DNA from: Ciborinia camelliae
Taxonomy: Eukaryota > Ascomycota > Leotiomycetes > Helotiales > Sclerotiniaceae
Assembly (NCBI GenBank): GCA_025890175.1
Contig: JANPYM010000001.1
Location: 5,288,909-5,352,908, forward strand
Direction: 5' to 3'
Length of the DNA: 64,000 nt
This document shows positions 24,026 to 35,160 of the stretch, piece by piece. The stretch's first letter is position 1. Every line of letters begins with the position of its first letter. The position numbers were made by a program, and so were the translations under genes. The notes below the pieces were generated by a model that saw only the letters and a program-made list of their open reading frames with translations, was not told the DNA's origin and searched no databases.

Positions 24026-26144
24026 ATGATGGATACTATCAACGTTCGCCCCAAATCTGTCAATTCTGTCGAAAAACTCACTTCCTATTGTGAAGGAGGT
24101 TTTCATCCCATACATCTCAACGACACTTTTAAAAGTGGTCGCTACGAGGTCATCCACAAACTAGGAAATGGAGGATTTGCTACTGTATGGCTTGCGCGAG
24201 ATAACAAGAGAGAAAGATATGTTGCGTTGAAAGTTCTTGCATCACGGTTATCAAAGGATTCACCCGAAATAGATATGTTGCGTCTGATGAGAATGAGGTG
24301 AGCACAATTTGTTCTTTGACCTAGTATTGCCAGACCCATTGACTAATTCCCCATTGTTTCAGTCCGGAACACGTCGGAAAACCTTATGTTCAGCCTCTGT
24401 TGGATCACTTTCACCACCATGGCCCGAACGGTGATCATTTATGTTTAGTATCAGAAGTTGGTGGCCCTAGCATCAAGCACTTTAATGATTGTCCTGGTGA
24501 ATACAAAGGAAGTAGGCGATTGGAGTCATCTATGGCGAAAAGGGTTTCATTGCAGGCTGCAAACGCCTTGACCTACATTCATGCTACTGGTATTGTTCAC
24601 GGAGGTATGCTAAATTCTACATAAGTTCTTTCGATTCAGCGATTAATTGATTGTTTAATTCAGATTTTACACCTGCCAATATTCTGTTGCAACTTGCCAA
24701 TATCGATGAGTGGACAGTGAAGCAAATCTACGAGAGACTTGGTTTCCCTCAGAAGAAGGTTGTGAGCACCAGCTCCAGCCTTCCAGAATCACAATCATCC
24801 TTTCCTGATTATCAAGTTAGCGCGATCAATATGAAGGAAATAAATCCCAAATGGTTAACCGATAATATCACAATAATTGATTTCGGTATCGCATTCCTTC
24901 AGAACCAACCATCTACCGGTTTTGGTACGCCTAAAAGCTACTGCGCACCCGAGTTTTTATTCGGAAGTCACCGAAGTATGGCTTCGGACATCTGGGCTTT
25001 GGGATGTACAATATTCGAAATCCGAACCGGTCATCGATTGTTCAAATATACCGGCAGTCCGACACGGGATGAGATGTTGATAGCTACAGTGAAGCTTTTA
25101 GGGACTCTTCCTATTCAATGGTGGAATGCATGGCTTGAGGGCAAAAAATGGTATGAATTACAGACCGAAACTGCTAGAGGATCAAAAGGAAATATCTTTG
25201 ACCATATAATGGAGACTGGTGCACATGATGGGGAGCACCGCCCTGCTCAACTTAGCAGACGCAAGGATGACGATCTAGCATTAGTGGAAAGCTTCAAGAA
25301 ATCTTCTTCTAATGGTAAGACGGATAAACTTATACTGATGGCCGAGGATTTGGGGACTAGCGATGCGAGGCAGGTAGTGGAGCTGGCAAATGGAGCGGTT
25401 GATGATGATTTTGGCCAAGGAAAATATGGTTCTGATTCTAATAAAGATCTTGAAAGTTTTTTTCCGGCATCATCGAATGCGAGAAGATCTGAGGCTAAGA
25501 GTTCAGAAGCTAAGAGCCCAGAAGCTAAGAGCCCAGAAGCTAAGAGCTCAAAAGCTAAGAGCTCAAAAGCTAAGAGCTCAAAAGCCAAGAGTCCAGAAGC
25601 CAAGAGTTCACCGGGGCAAAGTTCAGAGCCTAAGAGTTCACCAGGGCAAAGTTCAGAGCCTAACGGCTCATCGAAATCACCCTCCTCTGAGCATGTCGTG
25701 ATCGGCGGTTCCAAGAATAAGGGACAAAGTTCAGAGGGTCAGGGCTCATCGAAAACATCCTCCGATAGAATCGAGATTGGTTCTTCCAAAGGGATAATCG
25801 ACAAGACACAACTATCTTTCGTGCCAGAAGAGACTGAAACTAGTATTCCTGTACACGAAGGTGCAATCCAAAGTGTAATTCGCAACGAAACCGATGAGAT
25901 GCTACCTTTTACCAACATTCAATTATGTGTTGGTCCCGCACGTACCCACAGCTTTCTTGAGCCTTCCGGTATCAGGATATCGATCGCTGAAGCAAAATTA
26001 CTCGAGGACTTCCTTCGGAAGTCTTTGAAATACCTTCCTGAGCAACGTATCACTGCTTTGGAAGCAGGTAATCACAACTGGTTTTCTGATGTCCCCCAAA
26101 ACGTCAACCCGAAGCCAGTGCTCGTTACAACTTATGCGGATTGA
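24026..26144 (+). CDS. SRPK-like Ser/Thr protein kinase
   Basis: Exons 24026-24297, 24363-24604 and 24664-26144 join in phase to 664 aa. The N-terminal YCEGGFHPIHLNDTFKSGRY is the typical opening of SR-protein kinases and their fungal relatives. Kinase motifs: Gly loop LGNGGFATVWLAR (46-58), VALK Lys69, catalytic loop HGDFTPAN with Asp172 and Asn177, DFG at 244-246, APE at 266-268, then LGCTIFEIRTG. HGD replaces HRD and the usual loop Lys is absent, as is common in fungal SRPK-like kinases. About 200 residues of low complexity follow, including a 5-residue repeat (EAKSS/KAKSS), before the last helices (LEDFLRKSLKYLPEQRITA). It probably phosphorylates proteins in cytoplasm or nucleus; the substrate cannot be told. 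Expanded SRPK-like families in fungi mean a true SRPK1/Sky1 orthologue is not implied. Confidence 0.88.
25490..25670 (+). repeat. in-frame 15-bp minisatellite in the kinase insert
   Basis: About nine units of AAGAGYYCAGAAGCT type encode EAKSS/EAKSP/KAKSS, followed by two 27-base units encoding PGQSSEPKSS-like residues. The copies stay in frame, so length variants would leave the kinase readable. Confidence 0.8.
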
Positions 26145-27467
26145 TTGTGCATCTTCCTCGACCAAGGCCTTGATTGGAAGTTTCCAGATATTGCTCATTG
26201 CCAAATTGTTCTATTCTCTATATCTCCGCCATTCTTGTTGCTCAATTTTATCTATTTATTCAACTATCGACGTTACGTTGAATTATTCAAAATATCGCCA
26301 CGGAATTCTCTAGTGATAAGCCTTTGATAGTGTTTGAAGGCTGCACTTGGAACGGAAAGATTTTTTAATAGGAGAAATAGCTTCTCATAACCGTTTTTCA
26401 ATTCTTTATTTTGCTTTCCGTTATCAAAATGTTTTTCTTTATGATATATACTTTTCTATCCATCTGAAGCCAAGATACAATATTATACAAGCATTTTCCA
26501 GGGAAGCATGGCTCTTCGCCTATTGCTTTGGACAGAAATTGATATCAAGGCAAGGAAATAGTCCGGTTCAAATGCCCTCGCGTTCGCAGCGTCTTCAGAA
26601 ATATTTTATTTTGGCATTGTACACGAATTCCATTTTTCATTTTCACGAGTCAATCAGTCTAATTCGCTTTGCTAATGATCTATTTTCTTTCTGTAATTTG
26701 TAAAATACACAGTTTGAATAGTGTTCAATTTTGCGAAGCATGCAAAATTTAAGAAATGAAAGGAGGATGATCAATTTGCTTGAAAAGGACGGGAAAAGTG
26801 GTCTACCAGAGGAGAAAATATTTCATCATCATTTAGTGCTTTAATTTGGAAGTAATACAAGCACAGCAAAAATATAACTGCGTGTATTGTGATTTTCGAG
26901 CTCCTTTCAACACTTGTAAAATCAAGTTCTAGTATAAGATAATGAGCTGGTAGTGTGATGGCAAAAGTCTTGCACTCTGGATGCAAGACTTTTATGAAAA
27001 TAATTGAGGCCGGTCTTTTGGGCGTCAGCTAACCGTCACAGGCTGGCTGCCGGTGCTATATGTTATACGTATCAACCCCTCATCTCTTCTATCGTACCAC
27101 TTGTTGTACGAGACGGCCTAGTGTGGTACATGGCTTGACGATCTCTTGTTTTATTAGGCCAACTCACGTTGTACTGATCGAGCCAGCTTTGTACGTGGCG
27201 ACCTTGTGTTACACTAGACAATCACACCAATGACAGCAATTCCCTGCATATACATCAGTCGAAGATTAAATTCCCCAAGATACGGACGAGAAATGGCTTG
27301 AAGGTAATGATTCTGGATGTAATGGAATGTATCAGAGGCTGGGACTTGTATCAAATTTGCTTCGTTCACAACAGCCTTCATTGCTTGCGGGAAAACTTTG
27401 GACTGATATAAGTATTACAGACAGGGCTCTGTGGGCGTGAGCTCACTCTACTTCCGAGATCCAGGTC
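26145..27467. other. intergenic, probably decayed repeat sequence
   Basis: No supported gene. A perfect 12-base inverted repeat with a 7-base loop lies at 26963-26993 (arms AAAAGTCTTGCA and TGCAAGACTTTT). Repeated GTAC-containing short blocks between 27080 and 27230 (TTGTACGAGAC, TTGTACTGATC, TTGTACGTGGC) suggest an old repetitive element. Confidence 0.45.
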
Positions 27468-28730
27468 TTGACAAGCGTACATGACACTTCTGGATGTCAG
27501 CTGATAAACAAATATACTTGTGCAACCTCTCACTCTCATGACCCCGCATTTCTTATCATGTTGCGCCGTGTTCGGTTTTTGAAGGAATTATTTCAAGCTG
27601 TAGATACTTCCATCACAGATTTATATAAAGCCGTAAAGAACGAGTCTATATGTACATTGATATATCAAGGCGTTGCAAAGTTCTTCCGTTTTCAATCCAG
27701 CCTTCAGCAAACGGAGGTTACGTCTTATTTATCTGCGGTTACAAGATCGAGGATTCATGCCAACCAACAACCAACTTAAATGTGACCTAAGCGTTTGTCT
27801 CTACACGGGAGAAATATCAGATGTCAGAGTCTGGTTAGAATTCTTTGCTACATCGGATGGTAAGATGTATTTATTGGCTTTCGAATTCTGCATTTTAACT
27901 ATCACCAAATTTATTTGCGGCTGCAGCCCGTTCCAACCCAACCCTGTTTCGCCATATCAAAAACAGCCCTGTAAACTACCATGGAAATCCGCAACACGCC
28001 ATTAGAATTATTGACAAATGGATTTAGAAATTTGCTTTACACAGAGCCTGCAAAGTGTCAGAAGACCATGCCATGCCATGCACTGCAATGACGATGACTT
28101 CTTGATCTTGCATGTTCAGAGGCTTCGCTACAGTAAGAAATCAAATTGCTTGTCACCAATTGAGTGACTAGCCAATAAATTTGCCCAAGTCATTGCTGGG
28201 GCGGCGGGGAGTTGAACATGCAATCATGACAACGAAAAGGAGCTTGAAAGCTTATAGCCTAGGAATTCCCCAAAGTCACATTTCAACATACTATTCATTT
28301 TACAATGACTTCGAAGATATGCTCTCTCTGGATTTATGACCTTTGCATCTTGAAGAGTGCCCAACGAGGCTACATAGGAAGTTGAGTCGGCGAATATGGC
28401 CATCGTACATTCTAATTCATACCTCACCATTTCTGCAACTGACAGTACCAATCTCGAGAAGAACTTTTCCTTTGAGCAGTGGATCAAATTTGATTCGTGC
28501 TTTGCTTTTGCCATCGCCACCATCAAGATATTCATTTTTCATGTGATTCGCATCCATCATTTATTCGCCCTCGATCGTCGCTAAGCCACAAGCGTTTCCA
28601 ATCTCCCAAGGACGCGAGAAACTAACATGAGCCTGGGCATTCCAGTACCTAATTTTTTCCGGAACGAGTCTTGGATTTCTACACTAAAAGTTCCGTGTGG
28701 GGACGTGGTTTCATGTTTCACATAGTTTAT
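27468..28730 (+). pseudogene. decayed HET-domain (heterokaryon incompatibility) gene
   Basis: Pieces of a HET protein appear in order but in all three frames and with stops. IIDKWI, a stop, then ALHRACKVSE (about 27998-28065) fits the usual WIxxCxxxHxxC segment before the domain. HCWGGGELNMQS (28191-28226) is the SHCWG motif. MTTKRSLKAYSLGIP (28226 on) is the TTxxNLxxxxxGI segment. LWIYDLCIL (28326 on) is the LWIDxLCI motif, followed by a stop. NSYLTISATDSTN (about 28414-28452) follows, and AWAFQ...LGFLH after a TGA (about 28629-28685) matches RAWAFQERLLSPRxLHF. Intact HET proteins trigger cell death on non-self recognition; this copy cannot encode one. The 5' limit is uncertain; the frame at 27468-27779 may be its N-terminus. 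Confidence 0.8.
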
Positions 28731-30765
28731 AGACTAAAAGATAGTTCTAGCACGCCTTCACTTTCCGTGATTTTCATATATAAACTTATACATGCTTTTC
28801 TGCGATGGAACAGTTTTCATTTCCGAAGCACACCAATCCCGCCGATCCTACTGCATGCCAGCTTTTCAAGGATTTATACTTTATACAATCATTTTCTACC
28901 AAGTCCAGAAGAACCGGACTGTGAGCTCCATATAACTATCGCAAGTCTCTGGCCCATGACACATTGATATCGGGTATCTCATGATCTATCACCTATCATC
29001 TATTATTTAACTCACACAACCTACTCGTTCGTACACGACCCAATCGAACCCCAAAATACTAGGCATCTCCATGCAACCCAATCTTTTCCGATTCCAACAT
29101 GGTATCTTCCGAAGAAACATCACCATACCGTACCATTCCCCCCATTCAACCGAGTATAGCCACGGAAGGGTTTCATATTCATCACGAAGACTATTCTTAA
29201 GTGAAGAAATCCTTTGATGGATTGACGGTCTTGTAAACACCATTTTATAAGCCCGGATGATTCAAGCGTTGTCTTCGCATATCTATGCCTCAATACCATC
29301 GGCTGTTCCTGAACGAACTCCTCAATTGGGAAGCCTTTTTTACTCTGTCTGGGGCATTTTGTGGGAGAAAGAGATTGGATTGTTCTTCCTAGTATATGAT
29401 TCTTATGTATACTATATGTGATTTAGATTCGTACTAAACATACTTTCAAATTCCAAACGTGGGGTTTCTTGAAGTAAGGTAAGTAGGGTAGGGTAAGTAG
29501 TCGGAGAGGAAAATACCATATTTCTTTTCTTTTCTTTTCTTTTGTTCTGTTTGATTTCTTTTTAGAAAATCCAAAAATTGATATGGGATATTCATCCTTC
29601 CATGCATTCATTCATTCATTCATTCATTCATTCATTCATTCATTCATTCATTATTCAGATGCTCACTCGTCAATCAATCTAATCCATTCAATTCACCCCC
29701 TCCTCTCTCCCCCTTCAAAGACAAGAATAGTAAATAAATAGATAAATAAAATCCTCACATCCATCCACCTTACAACCCACCCAAAAAACTCACAAAAACC
29801 GCGCCAAAAGGGAAAAAAAAAAGTACATAGACATTCATCCATTCCATTCATTCATTCATTTATTTGATTCCATCCCATCCCATCCCATCCCATCCCATCC
29901 CATCCCATCCCATCCCATCCCATCCCATCCCATACATACCTTCAAAAAAAAAAACAAGCCAAAAAGCCCAAAATGACATCACATCGCATCGCATCGCATA
30001 GCATAGCATAGCTCACTCAAATCCCAATCCCAATCCCAATCCCAATAATTCCCATCCCATCCCATCCAATCCCATACCAATCTCGATCCGTTTCTTCAAA
30101 AACTCCTTACTAGGCTGGCTTTCCCTAGGTTGGCTTTCCCTAGGTTGGTTTTCCCTAGGTTGGCTTTCCTTTTGTTATGTATCGTGATGTGATATGATAT
30201 GATATGATGTGATGTATCGTGATATGATGTGATGTATCGTGATATGATACGATACGTACTACAAATAAGTATAAGTTAACAAGCCAAGGTCAAAATCAAA
30301 GTTCTCCCCCCCCCCCCCAAAAAATGATACAATGATACAAAAAAGAGGAAAGAATGTCAAACTAGGTAGGTAGGTACCTAGTAGTGATATATAGGTATAT
30401 AGGTAGGTATATAGGTAGGTATATAGGTAGGTATATAGGTAGGTATATAGGTAGGTATATAGGTAGGTATATAGGTAGGAATCTTCAGAAAATCCAAGTT
30501 AAAACTTAAAATCCCAGTTAAAGTTACGCTGTGCTGATAATGCTAAAGATGCTAATAATGCTTGCTTCACATACCTAGTAGGTATGTGTATGTAGGTATG
30601 TATGAATGTATGGATGGATGAATGTATATATAATTTCACATCATATCACCACATAATTTCATATCATATCATCACATAATTTCATAACATAACATCCCAT
30701 CAAAATTTCCAAACCATCTACCCACCCCCCACCCCCCGCCTCCTAAACTACCACTACCACGACCA
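28731..30765. repeat. microsatellite-rich intergenic region
   Basis: Tandem CATT (about 29598-29652), CCCAT (about 29870-29933), CCCAAT blocks near 30020, a TTCCCTAGGTTGGC-like unit (about 30110-30170), GTGATATGAT-type units (about 30185-30250) and a period-12 TATATAGGTAGG array (about 30385-30477). No protein-like frame. It forms the 3' flank of the U-box ligase gene. Confidence 0.75.
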
Positions 30766-31943
30766 CTACCACTCGACCGCCCACCCATTCTCCTCCAAAA
30801 ACTCCTCGACCGCATGTTTCAGGCCCAGATTCGGTCGCAGATCGCCGGGCAGCAGCGGTTCGCGCGTCAGCGGATCCGTGCTGCTGCGCTCGAGATGTTG
30901 CAGGATACTGCTGCGTTCGTAGGATTGGCCGGTTTTGGTCTGTGAGGGGGGGGGGGTGGTTAGTTGGATGATATAATTGGAAGGGAAGGGGAGGGATGAG
31001 GGGGGGGTATACCATAACGGGATCAATCATAACGTTAAAACTAATCCCATCGATTGCCCAGTCCGGCATTTCTCTCCTCCTCCCCTCTTTTCCTTGCGTC
31101 TCGACTAGTCGAAATACCCTCTCTACCTCCTCGATCTTCTTTTCCCATTCTTCTGTAGCCTTCTCGTCTGTATTCCCTCCCACAACACCACCAACATCAT
31201 CATCATCATCATGACCCAGTCTCCGCACCCGGTCCCCCACCCCCCTCCTCCCCTCCCTCCTCATCAACGCCACCACATCCCCCACCAACCCAGCCCTCTC
31301 CCTCCTCCTCCTCTCCTCCCTCTCCTCCCACCCCTCCTTCCTACACCTCAACCCCAGATCCAAAATACTCGGCAGACTCTTGGCGCTACCGAGCAACCCC
31401 TTCCCGCCCACCGGCATATCCCTGATACAGAATTCGCGCGCCCGCTCCACCGCCTGGAGCGCCTTGTCATATTCGCGCTGCGCGTGCTGCGCCTGCGCGA
31501 TGTTGTAGTATGCTTTCATCGACACGCTGTTGATGGGCGACGCGGACGTCACCCGGATCGCGCTCTCCGAGGACGCGATGGCTTCGGCGTAGCGCGTGAG
31601 TTTGAGGAGCGCTTTCGAGTGGTTGGTGTGCAGGATGGGGTTGGAGGGGTCGAGGGAGATGCTGGGGTTACATGGCTGGTTAGTGGGGTGGTATTATTAT
31701 GTTTGGTGTGTGGAATATGGGTTAGGGATTAGAGGCACAGAGAGCGGGATGTTGAGAGGGGAGGGGGGCGGAATTTGAAGGCGGCAGATGGGGGAGTCGA
31801 GAAATATAAAAAAGATGATAAACTAACGCTTTACTATAGAATTGTTCTGCGGCCTCATAATTTCCCGATTGAAAGTGATCATTTCCCCTCTTCTTAAACT
31901 CGAGGGCTTTTTGGGGATCGTGAGGAAGATCAGATCCGGCCAT
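30766..31943 (-). CDS. CHIP: CHIP/STUB1-type E3 ubiquitin ligase (TPR plus U-box)
   Basis: Co-chaperone ligase that binds Hsp70/Hsp90 C-termini through TPRs and ubiquitinates their clients. Exons (coding order) 31943-31828, 31661-31013 and 30939-30766 join in phase to 312 aa, close to the usual length of about 300. The start is the ATG in ACCATGGCC. TPRs: ALEFKKRGNDHFQSGNYEAA, SNPILHTNHSKALLKL, MKAYYNIAQAQHAQREYDKA. A highly charged middle follows, with an Asp run from a CAT/ATC microsatellite. The U-box starts at PDWAIDGISFNVMIDPVM and continues in exon 3 with TKTGQSYERSSILQHLE, DPLTREPL, LRPNLGLKHAVEEFLEENGW. Domain order and C-terminus match metazoan STUB1 closely. Reading through intron 2 gives a false Val-rich end. 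Confidence 0.93.
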
Positions 31944-32579
31944 GGTGCCACTTGACTGCTCAGCAGTCACTGGGCCGACGATGACTTTGAGATTCTGCGA
32001 GAGCAGGGAACGACAAACACTAAGCGGTGGCGTTTGTTTACGAGGAAAATAATCTTTGTTCTTCGAGTTGCGGTTGAAATGTGTATTGATCTCAGCCTTG
32101 TCGCACGAGAGGGCTGTGCTCTGTTGAGTCTGTTGTGGAAAGGTAGTCTGATATAATTTAGATTATATTAAAAGATTGTCTTATTGAAACATTTCTGGTA
32201 ATAACAAAGCTTTATGTAATAGAAAGTACTTGGGTAAGTTGTGAGTTGTTAATAATATAATGATAAGTGTTGAAGTGTTGGGATTGAATATTATTGGAGA
32301 TAGTGAATGTCAGTCAGCCTTGCAAGAGGATTGGTAATTCTTAATTTGGAATGTTCGAGAACTTAGAGTATAGAATAGCTTTTAGAGCTTCCAAGCCATG
32401 AAAACAATGTCTTGTATGATTTTGAACAACACATGTTACATGGAGAGATGCGGATATTGGGATGAGTGTGAATGTGAAGTCTAATTCATATAATGTGTTT
32501 TGTACAATTCGGTATCTTGTCTCCCATGCACTTCTTTTGTTCACTCTGTCCCCCCCATTCCTACCAAATCGCACAAACT
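31944..32579. other. intergenic between two minus-strand genes
   Basis: Promoter of the U-box ligase gene and 3' flank of QCR10. Nothing else is seen. Confidence 0.6.
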
Positions 32580-33459
32580 CTAGAAAGGCTAGAGGAAAAC
32601 AATGTTAGTTGGTAGCTTGGTAATTGATATGCAACTGGAGTGAAGTTTCATGTTGGTGTCGAAAACTCGGTTCATGAAAGGGGTCTGGAAGGAAGCAACC
32701 GATGTACACTAGTGACATTTGCAACTTCAAGTCCTGGATGACAATTCTGCGCCCCAACATAACTGCAACTTTATGGACTTTCATTCCGGCACCAAAGCTC
32801 AATGCCTATCAAAAACGATGTAAAATAAGAAAGGTAACGTACGTTGTCCGATGCAGGAATTTCCCTTCTCCAGCGGTCACCAATAATTGGGATTTTCTGT
32901 TAAATTCATGAGCCAAAATACCGTAAGAATACTCAACATGCCAACTTACAACCATGATATCGTTTCGTACTCTAGGGATGTCGGAGAAGAAGAAAAGTGC
33001 GAAGAATCCAGCTGAAGCACCGAATCCTGCTAGGGTAAGACCACTATATGCCGATATTAGCTAGGTTCCTAAGCCAATTTTGCCATCTTGAAAAATAATA
33101 TAGATGCTCTTATGCGAATTTGCAGTATTGTGACTTCAGGTGTATATGCGGCTCGGTGTAGCAATGATCGCGCCCATCCAAGAAAAATCTACGTACACCT
33201 TGGAAGCTGCCTTTGGTGTCCACCCAGCGATGTTTGGTTGAATCTTGTATCTGAAACCTCATCAGTCTCTCGTTCCTTCCGTGGGAGATCGCGCATCGTA
33301 CTTAGGTCCATAGGGAGATTTGTATGTTCCGTAAGAGACTGGCCCTTTTGGAGGTGTGATACCTGTGGAAGCGTGGAACTGAAGGCGCAAATTTCGTCAG
33401 TGAAATGTGCGAAGTAGTCACCAGCTGGATGAAATGCTTACATCGCCGTGGCTGCCCAT
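32580..33459 (-). CDS. QCR10: cytochrome b-c1 complex subunit 10 (QCR10-like)
   Basis: Small membrane subunit of mitochondrial complex III. Six exons in coding order: 33459-33442, 33378-33302, 33250-33197, 33043-32950, 32896-32843 and 32588-32580, giving 101 aa with every phase matching. The product has TYKSPYGPKY near the N-terminus, one membrane segment (GLTLAGFGASAGFFALFFF), then SDIPRVRNDIMV, KIPIIGDRWRREIPASDN and a final PF encoded by a 9-nt exon that is preceded by CTAAC and TTTTCCTCTAG. Length, the single helix and the KIP-xxG motif fit yeast Qcr10. No single frame exceeds about 30 codons, so the gene is easily missed. The identification is by motif memory. Confidence 0.82.
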
Positions 33460-34168
33460 TTTGAATCGGAGAGTGTGTTGGTGGTGGATCAATGGTAATC
33501 TTGAGGTTCAGGATATATTCATAATTGAGAATGTTTGTCGGGGTTAGCCGGAAGAACTGATATGGCCTCAGGTTTGATTACGTAAATCTCTACCAACTTG
33601 GAATTTTGAAGCTGTACCTAGGTCTTAAAGGTTTTTAGAAAATGTCAAAACAATTAAATATGATAAAATGTATGTCTTTAGTTATCTTTATCTTTATCGG
33701 AGGTCAGAATTTGGATATGGATTTTGAAAATATGATAACATCATATTCTACGTCTTCAAATTCTATTCCCCAGTGGATTACAACTTCATCAGATTCTTGG
33801 CCGTTTACTGCTCTCTGTCTCTCCCCTATCTGAACAAGCGACTTTCTTTTACCTCATCTTCATTCCCTATCAAATTATGTTAAATTTAGCTGTTGCCAAA
33901 GTTAGAATATTTCAACGAAAGATCATATGTTATCTTCTCTTTATCGCCCTGCTCTCCATCAGGTAGTGTCTCTCTCAAAGTCGTTCTTCCCCTTTGGATA
34001 TATACCAGGCGATGGATGTTCAAGGCTGCCCAAAATAATTTAACATCACCTGCCCAGTGACTCTGCAAAGAATCCTTAGTTATATTACCTCGGAGTCTAA
34101 GGCTTGGTTAGAGAGGTCATGTAAAATCTTTGATCAAGATTCCTGAGCTATGAGTAGATCATTGAATA
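33460..34168. other. intergenic
   Basis: Upstream of QCR10. AT-rich, with short frames only; no supported gene. Confidence 0.6.
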
Positions 34169-34170
34169 TA

Positions 34171-35158
34171 CCTTAGCGGAGGTACCAGGTGTTGAGAAAC
34201 CGTTAATATACTATATCTATTATAAAAAGCTGTATTTGAAAATTATAAATTGTGATTTCGAAAATAAATAATATATTGAGGAATCAGGTCACATGGTTTC
34301 CGGTCACATGATCAGGGATCACGTGGTAAGCTATACCGCATAGGGTATGGGGGAGTAGCATATAAGGGCAGCTGGGCTGCCACCAAATACATACTCCTTA
34401 GTCAAATCAATATACCATATTCTACCTTAGTACTTCCTTCCTACCGTATTACTGGTCATCCCAGGATATACGATTAATATAATATATATAAAGATAAATA
34501 ATTTATAAATATATTATAATGTTTTTTAAAATATTATATTTAATAAAAAATGATATTTTAATAAAAAAGCTGTATTTAAATCGAAATACCGTTTTTAAAT
34601 CAAAATATTGTTTTTGAAAATAAAGTGTTTTTGAAAATAAAACGTTTTTGAAAATAAAGCGTTTTTGAAAATATAAAGTGTTTTTGAAAATATAAAACGT
34701 TTTTAAAAATAAATCGTTTTTAAAACTATTTTAATTATATAATTTTATTTATTTTTAATTAATCAAAACAAAACAAAATTTATTTTTTATAATATAATGG
34801 TAATACATTTGATTTGAATTTTCAAAATTAAAAAAAAAAAATTAATTGAAATTTGAAATTTAGAATATAAAATATCTTAATTAATATTTCTTTTTATTTT
34901 TTTTTAAATTAGAAATATTTAAAAACAATTTATATTTTTAAAAACGGTTTTTTTTTTAAAAACGCTTTATTTTCAAAAATATTTTATATTTTCAAAAACA
35001 CTTTATATTTTTAAAAACGTTTTATTTTTAAAAACATTTTATTTTCAAAAATATTTTATTTTTAAATATAATATAAATACTCCACCAACTAAAATATAGT
35101 TTCTAAACCTGATCATAATGAAATTACTATTTCTAAACCCCTAGTACCTCCGCTAAGG
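34171..35158. mobile_element. 988-bp AT-rich terminal-inverted-repeat element
   Basis: Both ends start CCTTAGCGGAGGTAC in inverse orientation; over the first 29 bases 26 match. TA flanks both sides (34169-34170 and 35159-35160), fitting a TA target duplication as in Tc1/mariner-type elements. The interior from about 34480 is extremely AT-rich and partly self-complementary: TTTTTGAAAATAAAGCG-type units on the left (34610-34730) are mirrored by CGCTTTATTTTCAAAAA-type units on the right (34925-35060). No transposase frame is visible. The less AT-rich stretch 34285-34470 has a TATAAGGGCAGC promoter-like sequence and could be another inserted element. Confidence 0.75.
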
Positions 35159-35160
35159 TA

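Noticed and set aside
25247..25714. 155-residue minus-strand frame with ELLAFELLA repeats
   Set aside because: Antisense shadow of the kinase EAKSS repeat.
30743..31552. Long frame with a Val-rich end on the minus strand
   Set aside because: It reads through intron 2 of the U-box ligase; the spliced frame restores the conserved U-box end.
32605..32802. Final exon of QCR10 reading FGAGMKVHK
   Set aside because: The alternative 9-nt exon gives the expected SDNPF ending and has a better branch point and acceptor.
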